Shown: one piece after another, positions 23,049 through 31,788 of the stretch | How positions within the stretch are numbered: the first letter of the stretch is position 1 | Layout of the letters: every line of letters begins with the position of its first letter | Assembly (NCBI GenBank): GCA_002397465.1 | Contig: DHAP01000042.1 | Coordinates: 852 to 34,698, forward strand | Reading direction: 5' to 3' | Length of the DNA stretch: 33,847 bases | Source of the DNA: Caryophanales bacterium UBA4951 | GTDB taxonomy: Bacteria; Bacillota_I; Bacilli_A; RFN20; CAG-826 | Program-made: the position numbers and the translations under genes | Notes under the pieces: generated by a model | The model's database searches: none | Told to the model about the DNA's origin: nothing | Seen by the model: the letters and a program-made list of their open reading frames with translations, nothing else

Positions 23049-24353
23049 ATGAGAATGGTTGACATCATCGAGGAGAAGAGGGATGGCAAGGCCCTTACTG
23101 ATGAGGAAATAGCTTTCTTCGTCAAAGGCTACACGAACGGAGACATCCCTGATTATCAGGCTTCGGCTTTGGCCATGGCCATCGTCTGGAGAGGCATGAA
23201 CAAACATGAGATTGCCGCGCTTACTGATAATATGGAACACTCGGGTGAGACAATCGATCTTTCTTCGATAAAAGGAATCAAAGTCGACAAGCATAGCACC
23301 GGCGGAGTTGGGGACAAAACATCTTTGGCCTTAGGGCCTCTCGTGGCGGCTTGCGGAGCCAAATTGGCCAAAATGAGCGGACGTGGCTTAGGCCACACCG
23401 GCGGAACCCTCGACAAAATGGAGTCCGTCCCTGGAACAAGCATCGCCATCGACGAGAAGAGATTCATCAAGCAGGTCAATGACATCGGCATCGCCATCAT
23501 CGGCCAGACGAGCGAGATCGACCCAGCCGACAAAAAGCTTTACGCCCTCCGCGACGTGACTGGAACCGTCGAGAGCATCCCTCTAATCGCTTCCTCGATC
23601 ATGTCAAAGAAATTGGCCTCCGGCGCCGACACCATCCTTTTGGACGTCAAGTTCGGCAGTGGGGCTTTCATGAAAACTATCGAGTCCGCCAAAGAACTAG
23701 CCACGACCATGGTGGAGATCGGCGATTCCTTGAAGCGTGACACCAGAGCCATCATCACCGATATGGACGAGCCGCTTGGCTTAGCCGTCGGAAACGCTTT
23801 GGAAGTCAAAGAAGCCATCGCCACCTTGCATGGCGAAGGACCTCGTGATTTCGTCGAACTTGTCACTGAAGCCGGAGCCATCATGCTCGAACAGGCCCAC
23901 ATCGCCAAAGACCACGATGAAGGCGTCGCCCTCATCAAAAAGGCCATCGCCGATGGAAGCGGATTCGAAAAACAAAAGGCCTTGTTCAAAGCCCAGGGCG
24001 GAGACATCTCCTATCTTGAGCACCCAGAGAAGTTCCCTCTTGCCAAATATCAGCTTCCGATCGTGGCCGAAAGAAGCGGCTACGTCAAGAGAATCGACTC
24101 AATGGCGATCGGCGTTTCCGCGATGAAGCTCGGCGCTGGAAGAGCAACGATGAAAGACGTGATAGACATGTCGGCTGGCATCGTTTTGTCCAAGAAGGTC
24201 GGGGACTATGTCAATAAAGGCGACGTCTTGGCGACCGCCCATACCAACAAGACCGGAATAGAAGAAGTCCTCCATGACATTCATGAGGCTTTCTGCCTCA
24301 GCGACGAGGAAGTCGTCGTCCATCCGATCGTCCACGCCTATATCAAGAAGTAA
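23049..24353 (+). CDS. pdp: pyrimidine-nucleoside phosphorylase
   Basis: Phosphorolysis of uridine, thymidine and deoxyuridine to base plus (deoxy)ribose-1-phosphate; nucleoside salvage. At 434 residues it matches the Bacillus enzyme in length. It starts MRMVDIIEEKRDGKALTDEE, as expected, and contains the phosphate/pyrimidine site signature KHSTGGVGDK followed by KMSGRGLGHTGGTLDK (about residues 80–115). An in-frame start at 22947 would run through the divergent promoter into the neighbouring gene and is rejected. The weak SD AAAGG is 11 bases upstream. dtd follows after 3 bases, so pdp–dtd–mnmA form an operon. Deoxyribose-phosphate aldolase is not in view. Confidence 0.95.
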   Translation: MRMVDIIEEKRDGKALTDEEIAFFVKGYTNGDIPDYQASALAMAIVWRGMNKHEIAALTDNMEHSGETIDLSSIKGIKVDKHSTGGVGDKTSLALGPLVAACGAKLAKMSGRGLGHTGGTLDKMESVPGTSIAIDEKRFIKQVNDIGIAIIGQTSEIDPADKKLYALRDVTGTVESIPLIASSIMSKKLASGADTILLDVKFGSGAFMKTIESAKELATTMVEIGDSLKRDTRAIITDMDEPLGLAVGNALEVKEAIATLHGEGPRDFVELVTEAGAIMLEQAHIAKDHDEGVALIKKAIADGSGFEKQKALFKAQGGDISYLEHPEKFPLAKYQLPIVAERSGYVKRIDSMAIGVSAMKLGAGRATMKDVIDMSAGIVLSKKVGDYVNKGDVLATAHTNKTGIEEVLHDIHEAFCLSDEEVVVHPIVHAYIKK

Positions 24354-24356
24354 TCC

Positions 24357-24812
24357 ATGCGCGTATTGGTACAAGAGGTCTTAAGCGCTTCGGTCAAGAT
24401 CGAAGGCAAAGAAGTCGGCTCCATCGCCAGGGGCTTTCTTCTTTTCGTTGGCTTCACCTCCGGAGATGATGAGGACATCATAAAAAGAATGGTCGACAAA
24501 GTCTTGAAACTTCGCGTGTTCCCTGACGAAAACGGGAAAACGAATCTTTCTTTGGGCGATGTCGGGGGAGAAGTCCTCTCAGTCAGCCAGTTCACCCTTT
24601 ACGCCTCAGCCAAAGAAGGAAACAGACCCTCGTTCATCAACGCCATGAGGCCTGAGGAGGCCAAACCCCTTTTCGCCTATTGGAACAACATACTCCGCGA
24701 GAGAATCCCGAATCTTCAAACCGGCGTTTTCGGAGCCGACATGAAGGTCTCTTTGATCAATGACGGGCCCTTCACCCTTTGGCTCGACAGCAAGGAGCTT
24801 TTCAACAAATGA
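24357..24812 (+). CDS. dtd: D-aminoacyl-tRNA deacylase
   Basis: Dtd removes D-amino acids (and glycine from tRNA-Ala) from mischarged tRNAs, a proofreading factor acting in trans. The 151-residue protein begins MRVLVQEVLSASVKIEGKEVG and shows LSVSQFTLYA and the Gly-cisPro active-site motif NDGPFTLWLDS near the C-terminus. It sits three bases after pdp and its stop overlaps the mnmA ATG (ATGA), with no SD of its own, so it depends on coupling. Confidence 0.95.
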   Translation: MRVLVQEVLSASVKIEGKEVGSIARGFLLFVGFTSGDDEDIIKRMVDKVLKLRVFPDENGKTNLSLGDVGGEVLSVSQFTLYASAKEGNRPSFINAMRPEEAKPLFAYWNNILRERIPNLQTGVFGADMKVSLINDGPFTLWLDSKELFNK

Positions 24813-25939
24813 AGGTCCTTTTGGGTTTATCGGGCGGCGTCGACAGCGCCATCGCGGCCTACCTTCTCAAGAAGCAGGGCTACGAAGTGACAGGCGCTTT
24901 CATGCGCAACTGGGACGCCATGCTCAACAACGACTATCTTGGCAACCCCACCGTCAATGACTCGCAATGTCCGCAAGAGAAAGACTACCAAGACGCCAAA
25001 CAAGTCGCTGAGCAGCTTGGAATCCCTCTATTGCGGGTCGATTTCGTCAAAGAATACTGGGATGAGGTTTTTTCTTATTTCCTCGCCGAATATAAAAAAG
25101 GGCGAACCCCAAACCCCGATGTTTTATGCAACAAGTACATCAAATTCGATTCTTTCCTGAAGTACGCCAAAGAACATGGATTTGATTGCATCGCCATGGG
25201 GCATTACGCCAAAAAAGGCACTTACGATGGACATGAGTATCTTTTCAAGCCCTTGGATTTGGCCAAAGACCAGACGTATTTCCTTTGTCAGATCAACGAA
25301 GACCAGATTAAGTCCTGCCTTTTCCCGATGGAGAACATCACCAAAGTCGAGGCTAGGCAAATCGCCAAGGAACTAGGCCTAGATGAAGTGGCCTCAAAGC
25401 ATGGATCGACTGGCGTTTGTTTCATAGGCGAAAGGAACTTCAGGCAGTTTTTGCATAACTATTTCCCTGCCACAAAAGGGAAAATAATCGATATTTCCAA
25501 TGGAAAAGTGCTCGGCGAGCATATGGGCGTGCTTTACTACACGCTCGGCCAAAGAAAAGGGCTTGGCATCGGCGGAGTCTCCGGAGAAGAGGACAACGCC
25601 TGGTTCATCTGCAAAAAAGACGTCCCCAATAACATCCTCTATGTGACCAACGGAAACGAGGACGAGCACTTGCTCAGCGATTCTTGTCTCGTCAGCGACG
25701 TCAACTGGATCGGAGACAAGCCGGAAAACGAAATCAAAGTCGGCGTCAAGTTCCGTTACCGTCAGCCAGATCAACCATGCTATCTCTCCTTCAAAGACAA
25801 TGAAGTGGTCCTTCGTTACGAAAAGCCCTATAAAGCCGTCACGCCCGGCCAATTTGCGGTCTTCTATCTTGATGGAAGAATGCTTGGCGGCGGGATAATC
25901 GACAAAACCTATTATTTAGGCTCCAGAAACGATATCTGA
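24809..25939 (+). CDS. mnmA: tRNA 2-thiouridylase
   Basis: MnmA thiolates U34 of tRNA-Lys, -Glu and -Gln (s2U34) using ATP activation and persulfide sulfur. The 376-residue protein has the PP-loop GLSGGVDS (6–13), FMRNWD, NPDVLCN with Cys107, TGVCFIG with Cys204 (the two catalytic cysteines), and LGQRKGLGIGG in the C-terminal beta domain. A reading from 24779 that adds ten residues lies inside dtd; ATG 24809 with the ATGA overlap is preferred. It is the last gene of pdp–dtd–mnmA. No hairpin terminator is seen before the next promoter at 25963. Confidence 0.97.
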   Translation: MKVLLGLSGGVDSAIAAYLLKKQGYEVTGAFMRNWDAMLNNDYLGNPTVNDSQCPQEKDYQDAKQVAEQLGIPLLRVDFVKEYWDEVFSYFLAEYKKGRTPNPDVLCNKYIKFDSFLKYAKEHGFDCIAMGHYAKKGTYDGHEYLFKPLDLAKDQTYFLCQINEDQIKSCLFPMENITKVEARQIAKELGLDEVASKHGSTGVCFIGERNFRQFLHNYFPATKGKIIDISNGKVLGEHMGVLYYTLGQRKGLGIGGVSGEEDNAWFICKKDVPNNILYVTNGNEDEHLLSDSCLVSDVNWIGDKPENEIKVGVKFRYRQPDQPCYLSFKDNEVVLRYEKPYKAVTPGQFAVFYLDGRMLGGGIIDKTYYLGSRNDI

Positions 25940-25962
25940 TTCTTAATATTTCGGCTTATTCA

Positions 25963-25997
25963 TTGAGGTATTCGGCAAAAAACCTTATTATTAGTCA
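25963..25997 (+). promoter_or_regulatory. promoter of MBL gene 1, leaderless geometry
   Basis: -35 TTGAGG (25963–25968), 17-base spacer, -10 TATTAT (25986–25991), then six bases to the ATG at 25998. No SD exists in the interval. This is the clearest leaderless arrangement in the window because both boxes are good. Confidence 0.7.
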
Positions 25998-27233
25998 ATG
26001 GCTAAAAAGAAAAAGTCTTCTAAATCCACGAAAAGCCCGACCGTAAAGATAAAGGCCGGCAAGAGGAGCGTTCGCCTCCCGTTATGGATTTTTTTGATAC
26101 TTGTGGCGGTGGCCGCCATCGCTCTCGGCGTCGTTTACGCTTTGGGCGGATTTGGCAAGTCTGAGCAGTCATCTTCATCGGAAGAGCCGACGACATCATA
26201 CTCATATAGCGATGATGACTCCGCTCCGATAAGCTTCAATTTCATCGCCGCCAATAACGGCCATAGCGGTGACTCGACATACATCAAAGCGGGGGACGTC
26301 GACATCTTGATCGATGCTGGCAGTCTTGCTTCCTCGGCCTCAACCATAACAAGTTACATGACTGATTCTTCCAGAGCCGGCAACTATGTAAACGACGGAA
26401 AACTTGAGTACGTTATAGCGACCCATGCCCATAAAGACCACATCTCAGGATTCTATGGGACATCTGATTCTTCGAAGGCATCTGGCAAAACCGGAATTTT
26501 GTACAATTTTGATATCGACACTCTCATTGATTTCAATCTTACAAATTTATCAGGCGGATCTGGGACTGTTTACGGTTCATACCTGACCGCTAGAGACTAC
26601 GCGGTGAACAAAGGAACGAAACATTTCACTGCCCTTCAGTGCTATAACAACGAAGGCAACGGGGCTTCTAGAACCTATGAACTCGGCAAAAACCTCACGA
26701 TGAGCGTCCTCTACAATTACTACTATGAAAACAACAGCAGCGACGAGAACAACTACTCGGTTTGCCTTTTATTCACTCAAGGGAGCAAAAACTTCCTATT
26801 CACCGGCGATTTGGAGTCTTCCGGCGAAGCTAAACTCGTGACGAATAACACCCTTCCGGAAGTCGAGCTTTTCAAGGGCGGGCACCACGGAAGCTACACG
26901 GCTAACACCGATGCCTTATTAAGCGTGATCAAACCTAAGCTTGTCTGCATTTGCGCCTGCGCTGGGAATAACGAATATGCCTCAGATGAGAACCATGCCT
27001 TCCCCGCCCAAGAGGCCATCAACAGAATCGCGCCTTATACGGACAGGGTTTATGTCACGGATCTTGGTTCATGGTCTAATGCCACTTATGTTGAGCCGAT
27101 GAACGGAAACATCCTTGTGAATTATGACGAAAAAGGAAACGAAGAATTGAAATTCTCCCATAATTCCCTCAAATTAAAAGAGACCCAATGGTTCTTGAAT
27201 AAGCGAACGATGCCATCGGCGTGGGCCTCATAA
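25998..27233 (+). CDS. membrane-anchored MBL-fold hydrolase, ComEC C-terminal domain-like (copy 1)
   Basis: A 411-residue protein with a Lys-rich N-terminus, one membrane segment (about residues 29–50), a Ser/Glu-rich linker and an extracellular metallo-beta-lactamase domain from about residue 70. The metal ligands are present: THAHKDH (H143, H145, D147, H148), FTGDLES (D271) and GGHHGSY (H296). The opening segment TYIKAGDVDILIDAGS, the SVCLLFTQGSKNFLFTGDLE segment and the LFKGGHHGS segment match the group that includes the C-terminal domain of the DNA uptake channel ComEC and stand-alone exported 'competence-like' hydrolases. A nuclease role outside the membrane is a reasonable guess; it is unproven. 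It is followed by a related gene whose ATG lies 8 bases after the stop. Confidence 0.85.
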   Translation: MAKKKKSSKSTKSPTVKIKAGKRSVRLPLWIFLILVAVAAIALGVVYALGGFGKSEQSSSSEEPTTSYSYSDDDSAPISFNFIAANNGHSGDSTYIKAGDVDILIDAGSLASSASTITSYMTDSSRAGNYVNDGKLEYVIATHAHKDHISGFYGTSDSSKASGKTGILYNFDIDTLIDFNLTNLSGGSGTVYGSYLTARDYAVNKGTKHFTALQCYNNEGNGASRTYELGKNLTMSVLYNYYYENNSSDENNYSVCLLFTQGSKNFLFTGDLESSGEAKLVTNNTLPEVELFKGGHHGSYTANTDALLSVIKPKLVCICACAGNNEYASDENHAFPAQEAINRIAPYTDRVYVTDLGSWSNATYVEPMNGNILVNYDEKGNEELKFSHNSLKLKETQWFLNKRTMPSAWAS

Positions 27234-27241
27234 TCAAGAAT
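27229..27241 (+). promoter_or_regulatory. possible -10 of MBL gene 2
   Basis: CATAAT (27229–27234, overlapping the stop of copy 1) ends seven bases before the ATG at 27242, and there is no SD. No good -35. Either a weak leaderless promoter or readthrough from copy 1 without an SD. Confidence 0.3.
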
Positions 27242-28906
27242 ATGAAATCTACCAAAAAAGGAATATTCGTAAGTTTGGCTATCGCCGGATGCATGGCGAC
27301 GGTTGTCTTCAGCGAGTCGATGACCAAACAAACCGTCGGCGAGAGCTCTTACACTTCTCAATGTGCGAAAATTCGTTTTGGGTCGTTGACTGGGAGCGGT
27401 GGCTCGACATCCTTTTACTCGGAAGTGTCTTCTATTGTGGTGTCTTCTTATTCTTGTACCGGCACGGTCACTCAACAAAGCGCTTCAAACGATTCGAAAT
27501 ACGCGGTGAAAATCGGAACCGGGAGCGCGAGCGGGGCCATAACCTTAACTTTTAATTCAGCGTATGTCATTCAAAGCGCCAACATCTATTGCACGGGGCT
27601 TAGCGGAACAGCTCTCTCAACAACTTCGATTAACTTTATTTGTGGAGATGACACAGGAACCATCGTCGAAAAAACGGACTCTCTTAAAAGCAAGACCGCG
27701 ACGATGGACCTTGAAAAGACACCAGAGGAAGACTCCAACATCATCTCGTTTGACGGGCTTAATGATGTATCGCGCCCGTCAAAATGGATAACGATCGGAA
27801 ACAATGGCGGAACCTCAAACAACAACTTTTACCTTTTCCAGATATCCCTCAAGCTTTTAGTCGCTTCGGAACCCGAGGTGACGTCCTCGGAAGAAAGCGG
27901 CAATTACTCGCCCGTCTATTTCAATTTCATCGATGTCAAGAACGAATCCGGAGATTGCACATATATCAAAGCCGGCGATAACGACATCTTGATTGACGCC
28001 GGAAGCACCGCCTCCTGCGCCTCAACCATCTCGTCTTATTTAAGCGATTCCTCAAGAAAAGGCAATTACGTGAGCGACAACAAACTCGAGTACGTCATTG
28101 CCACCCATGCCCATGAGGATCACATCGCGGCCTTCGCTGGGGTGAGCGATTCCAGCAAAGCGTCCGGATATAACGGAATCCTTTATAACTATGACGTCGG
28201 CACCATCATCGATTTCCCGCGGACTACATCCACAAGCACGACCTATGCGAATTATCAGACATCCAGGGATTACGCCGTCAATAAAGGAGCAAAACATTTC
28301 ACTGCTCTTCAGTGCTACAACAACGAGGGAGGCGGCGCCTCTAGAACCTATGATCTAGGAAACAATCTAAGCATGAGCGTTCTCTACAATTACTATTACG
28401 ATCATACGGCCAGTGGCGAAAACGATTATTCCGTTTGCCTTTTATTCACACAGGGGAGCAAAAGCTTCCTTTTCACCGGTGATTTGGAGTCTTCTGGCGA
28501 GTCGTATCTAGTCGCCAACAACACACTTCCGACCGTTGATTTGTTCAAAGCGGCCCATCATGGCAGCTACACGGCGAACACGGATGCTTTATTAAGCGTG
28601 ATCCAGCCTAAAACCGTTTGCTTTGAATGCTGCGCCGGGAGCACCAAATACACCACGGTGGCGGCCAATACCTTCCCATCCCAAGAAGCCATCAACAGAA
28701 TCGCGCCGTACACAAATGACGTTTATGTGACGGGGTTAGGCAATACCGGCGCCAGCGGCTATTCAGCCCCCTTCAACGGAAGCGTCGTCGTATCTTATGA
28801 CTCAAATGGAACCAAGAGCATCAACTGCACCAACAACAACACCAAGCTGAAGGACACTTCATGGTTCAGCGCCAATAGGACGACACCTAGCGCTTGGGCT
28901 TCCTAA
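27242..28906 (+). CDS. secreted MBL-fold hydrolase, ComEC C-terminal domain-like, with extra N-terminal beta domain (copy 2)
   Basis: A 554-residue paralog of the gene before it. From ATG 27242 it begins with a signal peptide (MKSTKKGIFVSLAIAGCMATVVFS). About 190 residues of Ser/Thr/Gly-rich, probably beta-sandwich sequence then occupy residues 30–215 (SKYAVKIGTGSASGAITLTF and following). The MBL domain carries THAHEDH (H289, H291, D293, H294), FTGDLES (D414) and AAHHGSY (H439). The upstream GTG at 27221 is inside copy 1 and rejected. The MBL parts of both copies share long blocks (for example KHFTALQCYNNEG and NTDALLSVI), so they came from a tandem duplication, with the N-terminal module gained or lost later. 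The extra domain may bind cell wall, glycan or DNA; nothing decides this. Confidence 0.83.
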   Translation: MKSTKKGIFVSLAIAGCMATVVFSESMTKQTVGESSYTSQCAKIRFGSLTGSGGSTSFYSEVSSIVVSSYSCTGTVTQQSASNDSKYAVKIGTGSASGAITLTFNSAYVIQSANIYCTGLSGTALSTTSINFICGDDTGTIVEKTDSLKSKTATMDLEKTPEEDSNIISFDGLNDVSRPSKWITIGNNGGTSNNNFYLFQISLKLLVASEPEVTSSEESGNYSPVYFNFIDVKNESGDCTYIKAGDNDILIDAGSTASCASTISSYLSDSSRKGNYVSDNKLEYVIATHAHEDHIAAFAGVSDSSKASGYNGILYNYDVGTIIDFPRTTSTSTTYANYQTSRDYAVNKGAKHFTALQCYNNEGGGASRTYDLGNNLSMSVLYNYYYDHTASGENDYSVCLLFTQGSKSFLFTGDLESSGESYLVANNTLPTVDLFKAAHHGSYTANTDALLSVIQPKTVCFECCAGSTKYTTVAANTFPSQEAINRIAPYTNDVYVTGLGNTGASGYSAPFNGSVVVSYDSNGTKSINCTNNNTKLKDTSWFSANRTTPSAWAS

Positions 28907-28943
28907 AGGAAAAGACTCCAATCATTCATATGCCCATAGACGA

Positions 28944-28978
28944 AAAGAGATGCCGCTATCTCTTTATGGTGCTAAGAT
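28944..28978 (+). promoter_or_regulatory. alaS promoter with inverted repeat over the -35 region
   Basis: Extended -10 TGCTAAGAT (28970–28978). The 8-base inverted repeat AAAGAGAT (28944–28951) and ATCTCTTT (28958–28965) covers the -35 position; it could be an operator, or a weak terminator of the MBL genes. Confidence 0.55.
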
Positions 28979-28984
28979 AACCGC

Positions 28985-29163
28985 GGAAGATTAAGTCTCT
29001 TTAAAGAGAGGGCCGCATGATGGGAAGGCCCAAGAGACGTGCCACTTCCTATAGGGAGCAACGTCCCCGCGCTTCGCGTTAAGAAGAAAAGCAAGATGCA
29101 CCTCAGGTGAAGAAGGATGGTACCGCGCAGAAAATGCGTTCCTTCGAGAGGTGTTTTATTTTT
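28985..29163 (+). ncRNA. T-box leader for alanine, controlling alaS
   Basis: T-box RNAs sense uncharged tRNA. Stem I is closed by GGAAG (28985–28989) with CTTCC (29045–29049) and continues as GTCTCTT (28995–29001) with AAGAGAC (29032–29038). In the internal loop between them lies GCC-A (29041–29044), an alanine specifier codon followed by the expected A. The T-box itself, GGATGGTACCGCG, is at 29115–29127; its UGGU bulge can pair with the ACCA end of tRNA-Ala (discriminator A). The antiterminator closes with GAAGGA (29113–29118) to TCCTTC (29140–29145). A separate competing terminator is not evident. Instead CACCTC (29099–29104) pairs with GAGGTG (29148–29153), right before TTTTATTTTT (29154–29163). 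Confidence 0.9.
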
Positions 29164-29181
29164 CGAAAAAGAGGAAAAAAG

Positions 29182-31788
29182 ATGAAAGCATTAACAGGGC
29201 AGCAAATCCGTGAAACATGGATCAAATTCTTCGAAAGCAAGGGCCACAAATGGCTCCCGGGCGTTTCATTGATCCCACAAGGGGACAAGTCCCTTCTTTG
29301 GGTCAACGCAGGCGTCACCGGGCTCAAGAAATATTTTGACGGGAGCGAGATTCCACCCTGCCGCCGAATCGTCAATGTCCAGAAAAGCATCCGCACCAAC
29401 GACATCGAAAACGTCGGCCATACCGCCAGGCACCATACTTTCTTCGAGATGCTTGGCAACTTTTCCATCGGCGACTATTTCCGCAAAGAGGTCATTGCCT
29501 GGGCCGTTGAGATCTTGACCGATCCAGTCAAAGGATTCGGCATGCCTTTGGACAAGCTTTACATGACATACAACCCCAGCGACAAAGATTCGCTTCAGTA
29601 TTGGCAGGATAACGGCGTTTCCAAAGACCACCTCATTGCCCTTGAAGGCAACTACTGGCAAATCGGCGAAGGACCATGCGGGCCGAACACCGAGGTTTTC
29701 TTCGACAGGGGCGAGAAGTGGGATCCCAAACACTTGGGCGTCAAACTCCTCCAAGATGACATTGAAAATGACAGATACATCGAACTTTGGGGCATCGTCT
29801 TCAGCCAGTTCAACGCGGTCAATGGCGTCCCAAGGGAGAAATACAAGGAACTTCCGAGCAAGAACATCGATACCGGAGCCGGCTTAGAGAGAATCGCCTG
29901 CATCCTGCAGAATACCCCGACCAACTTCGAAACCGATTTGTTCACCCCGATCATCCATTACGTCGAAGGTTTGTCGAAGATGAAATACGAAGAGCCCAAT
30001 CTCATGGCCTTCCGTGTCATCGCCGACCATGCGAGATGCCTCACCTTCGCTTTGAGCGATGGGGCCAGCTTCTCGAATGAAGGACGTGGCTACGTCTTAA
30101 GAAGAATCATCAGACGTGCTATGCGTTATGGCCAAAAGCTCGGACTCAAAGGCGCTTTCATGTACCGCCTTGTCCAAGTGGTGGCCGATTCCTACAAATG
30201 CTTCTACCCAGAGCTTGAAGGGCACGTCGAAGAGGTTAGCAAGCTCATTTATGGCGAAGAGGAGAAGTTCCTCAAGACTTTGTCGACTGGCGAGGATCTC
30301 CTTCGTGAGATGCTCTCTGGAAAGAAACAACTGACTGGCGAAGAAGTCTTTAAGCTTTATGACACATATGGCTTCCCGAGCGACCTGACCAAAGAGATCG
30401 CCTTAGAAAGCGGTGTCAGCTGCGACATGGACGGTTTCTCAAAATGCATGGAAGAGCAGCGTGAAAGAGCCAGAAACGCCAGGGGAGAAATCGAATCATT
30501 CCACAAGCAGAGCAAGGACCTCATGTCCTGCAAACTCGACAGCGTTTTCACATACGACAAAGATTCGACTGAGTCGAAGGTTTTGGCTTTGTTCGAAGAC
30601 GGCGTTGCCGTCAAGAGCATCGTCGATGAGGGTGAAGCTATCTTCGACGTCACACCTTGCTACGCCGAAATGGGCGGTCAGGTGAGTGACAGCGGAAGCA
30701 TCGTCAACAAAGACGTCGACGCCAGAATCAGCGAGGTCGGAAAGGCCCCGAACGGACAGCATCTTCATTTTGTTAAAGTCAATAAAGGCGAGTTGAAGGT
30801 CGGCGATGTCGTCACTGTTTCAGTCGACTTGAAAAAGAGGCGCCTCATCGAGAGAAATCACAGCGCGACTCACCTTATGCACAGCGCTCTTATGAACGTA
30901 TTAGGCGAGCACGTGAAGCAAATGGGTTCCTACGTCGACGAGAACTACCTCCGTTTTGACTTCATGAGCAACAGAAAGCTCAGCGAGCAGGAAATCGCCT
31001 CCATCAACGACGAGGTCAACGAGAAGATCGTCGAATCCATCCCTGAGGTCACGGAAATACTCCCGATCGAAGAAGCCAAGAACAGAGGCGCCGAGATGGA
31101 GTTCAGCGAGAAATACGGCAAAGTCGTCCGCGTTGTCGAGTTCGGTGAGTACAGTCGTGAATTCTGCGGTGGCACCCACGTCAAAAACAGCGCCGACATC
31201 GGACTTTTCATCATTGAAAGCGAAGATGCGGTCGCCTCTGGAGTAAGACGTATCACAGCCAGAACCAGCCTTGGGGCTTATCAATATCTCTCCAAGCGTG
31301 TCAATAACTTGAACAAAGCCGAGAGCCTTTTAGGGGCCAGTGACGTTGATGTCATTTCCCATATCAGCTCGCTTCAAAGCAATAACCAATCCTTGAACAA
31401 AGAATTGAGCGAGACCAAGCAAAAGCTTGCCTCACTCGACGCCAAATCCCTTTCGGGAAGCGGCGAGAAAATCGATGGCCATGAAGTCTTCATCACTTAC
31501 AAGGAAGGCGCCAGCCGCGAAGATCTTCTCCAAATCAGCGATTCTTTGAAGAGCAACCGTCAAGACTACGTGATCGTTTTGCTCGGCGGCAAAGAAGGCG
31601 CCAGGCCACTTGTTTGTTTCGTGGGCGGCGAGAGCTTGCAGAAAGTCTCAGCCGGCAATATCGTCAAACTCTTGGCCAAAGAGCTCGGCGGTGGCGGCGG
31701 AGGCAAAAACGAGATGGCCACCGGACAGCTTAAAAAAGGAGACAATTTCATCAACTTAGCCCACAATATCCTCAAGGAGAGCCTTTAA
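29182..31788 (+). CDS. alaS: alanine--tRNA ligase
   Basis: Charges tRNA-Ala. The 868-residue class II enzyme has motif-rich catalytic sequence RTNDIENVGHTARHHTFFEM (about residues 71–90). The editing domain has HSATH (560–564) and CGGTH (C662, H666), which bind zinc and clear mischarged Ser/Gly. The C-terminal DHHA1 region has GGGGGGKNEMATGQ. An in-frame reading from 29107 lies within the T-box antiterminator and is rejected; ATG 29182 has GAGG seven bases upstream. The stop and the ruvX ATG overlap by one base (TAATG). Regulation by the alanine T-box just upstream is well supported. Confidence 0.98.
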   Translation: MKALTGQQIRETWIKFFESKGHKWLPGVSLIPQGDKSLLWVNAGVTGLKKYFDGSEIPPCRRIVNVQKSIRTNDIENVGHTARHHTFFEMLGNFSIGDYFRKEVIAWAVEILTDPVKGFGMPLDKLYMTYNPSDKDSLQYWQDNGVSKDHLIALEGNYWQIGEGPCGPNTEVFFDRGEKWDPKHLGVKLLQDDIENDRYIELWGIVFSQFNAVNGVPREKYKELPSKNIDTGAGLERIACILQNTPTNFETDLFTPIIHYVEGLSKMKYEEPNLMAFRVIADHARCLTFALSDGASFSNEGRGYVLRRIIRRAMRYGQKLGLKGAFMYRLVQVVADSYKCFYPELEGHVEEVSKLIYGEEEKFLKTLSTGEDLLREMLSGKKQLTGEEVFKLYDTYGFPSDLTKEIALESGVSCDMDGFSKCMEEQRERARNARGEIESFHKQSKDLMSCKLDSVFTYDKDSTESKVLALFEDGVAVKSIVDEGEAIFDVTPCYAEMGGQVSDSGSIVNKDVDARISEVGKAPNGQHLHFVKVNKGELKVGDVVTVSVDLKKRRLIERNHSATHLMHSALMNVLGEHVKQMGSYVDENYLRFDFMSNRKLSEQEIASINDEVNEKIVESIPEVTEILPIEEAKNRGAEMEFSEKYGKVVRVVEFGEYSREFCGGTHVKNSADIGLFIIESEDAVASGVRRITARTSLGAYQYLSKRVNNLNKAESLLGASDVDVISHISSLQSNNQSLNKELSETKQKLASLDAKSLSGSGEKIDGHEVFITYKEGASREDLLQISDSLKSNRQDYVIVLLGGKEGARPLVCFVGGESLQKVSAGNIVKLLAKELGGGGGGKNEMATGQLKKGDNFINLAHNILKESL

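Noticed and set aside
29107..29181. N-terminal 25-residue extension of alaS
   Set aside because: It would be translated from within the T-box antiterminator; AlaS homologs begin near the MKALTGQQIR-type start.
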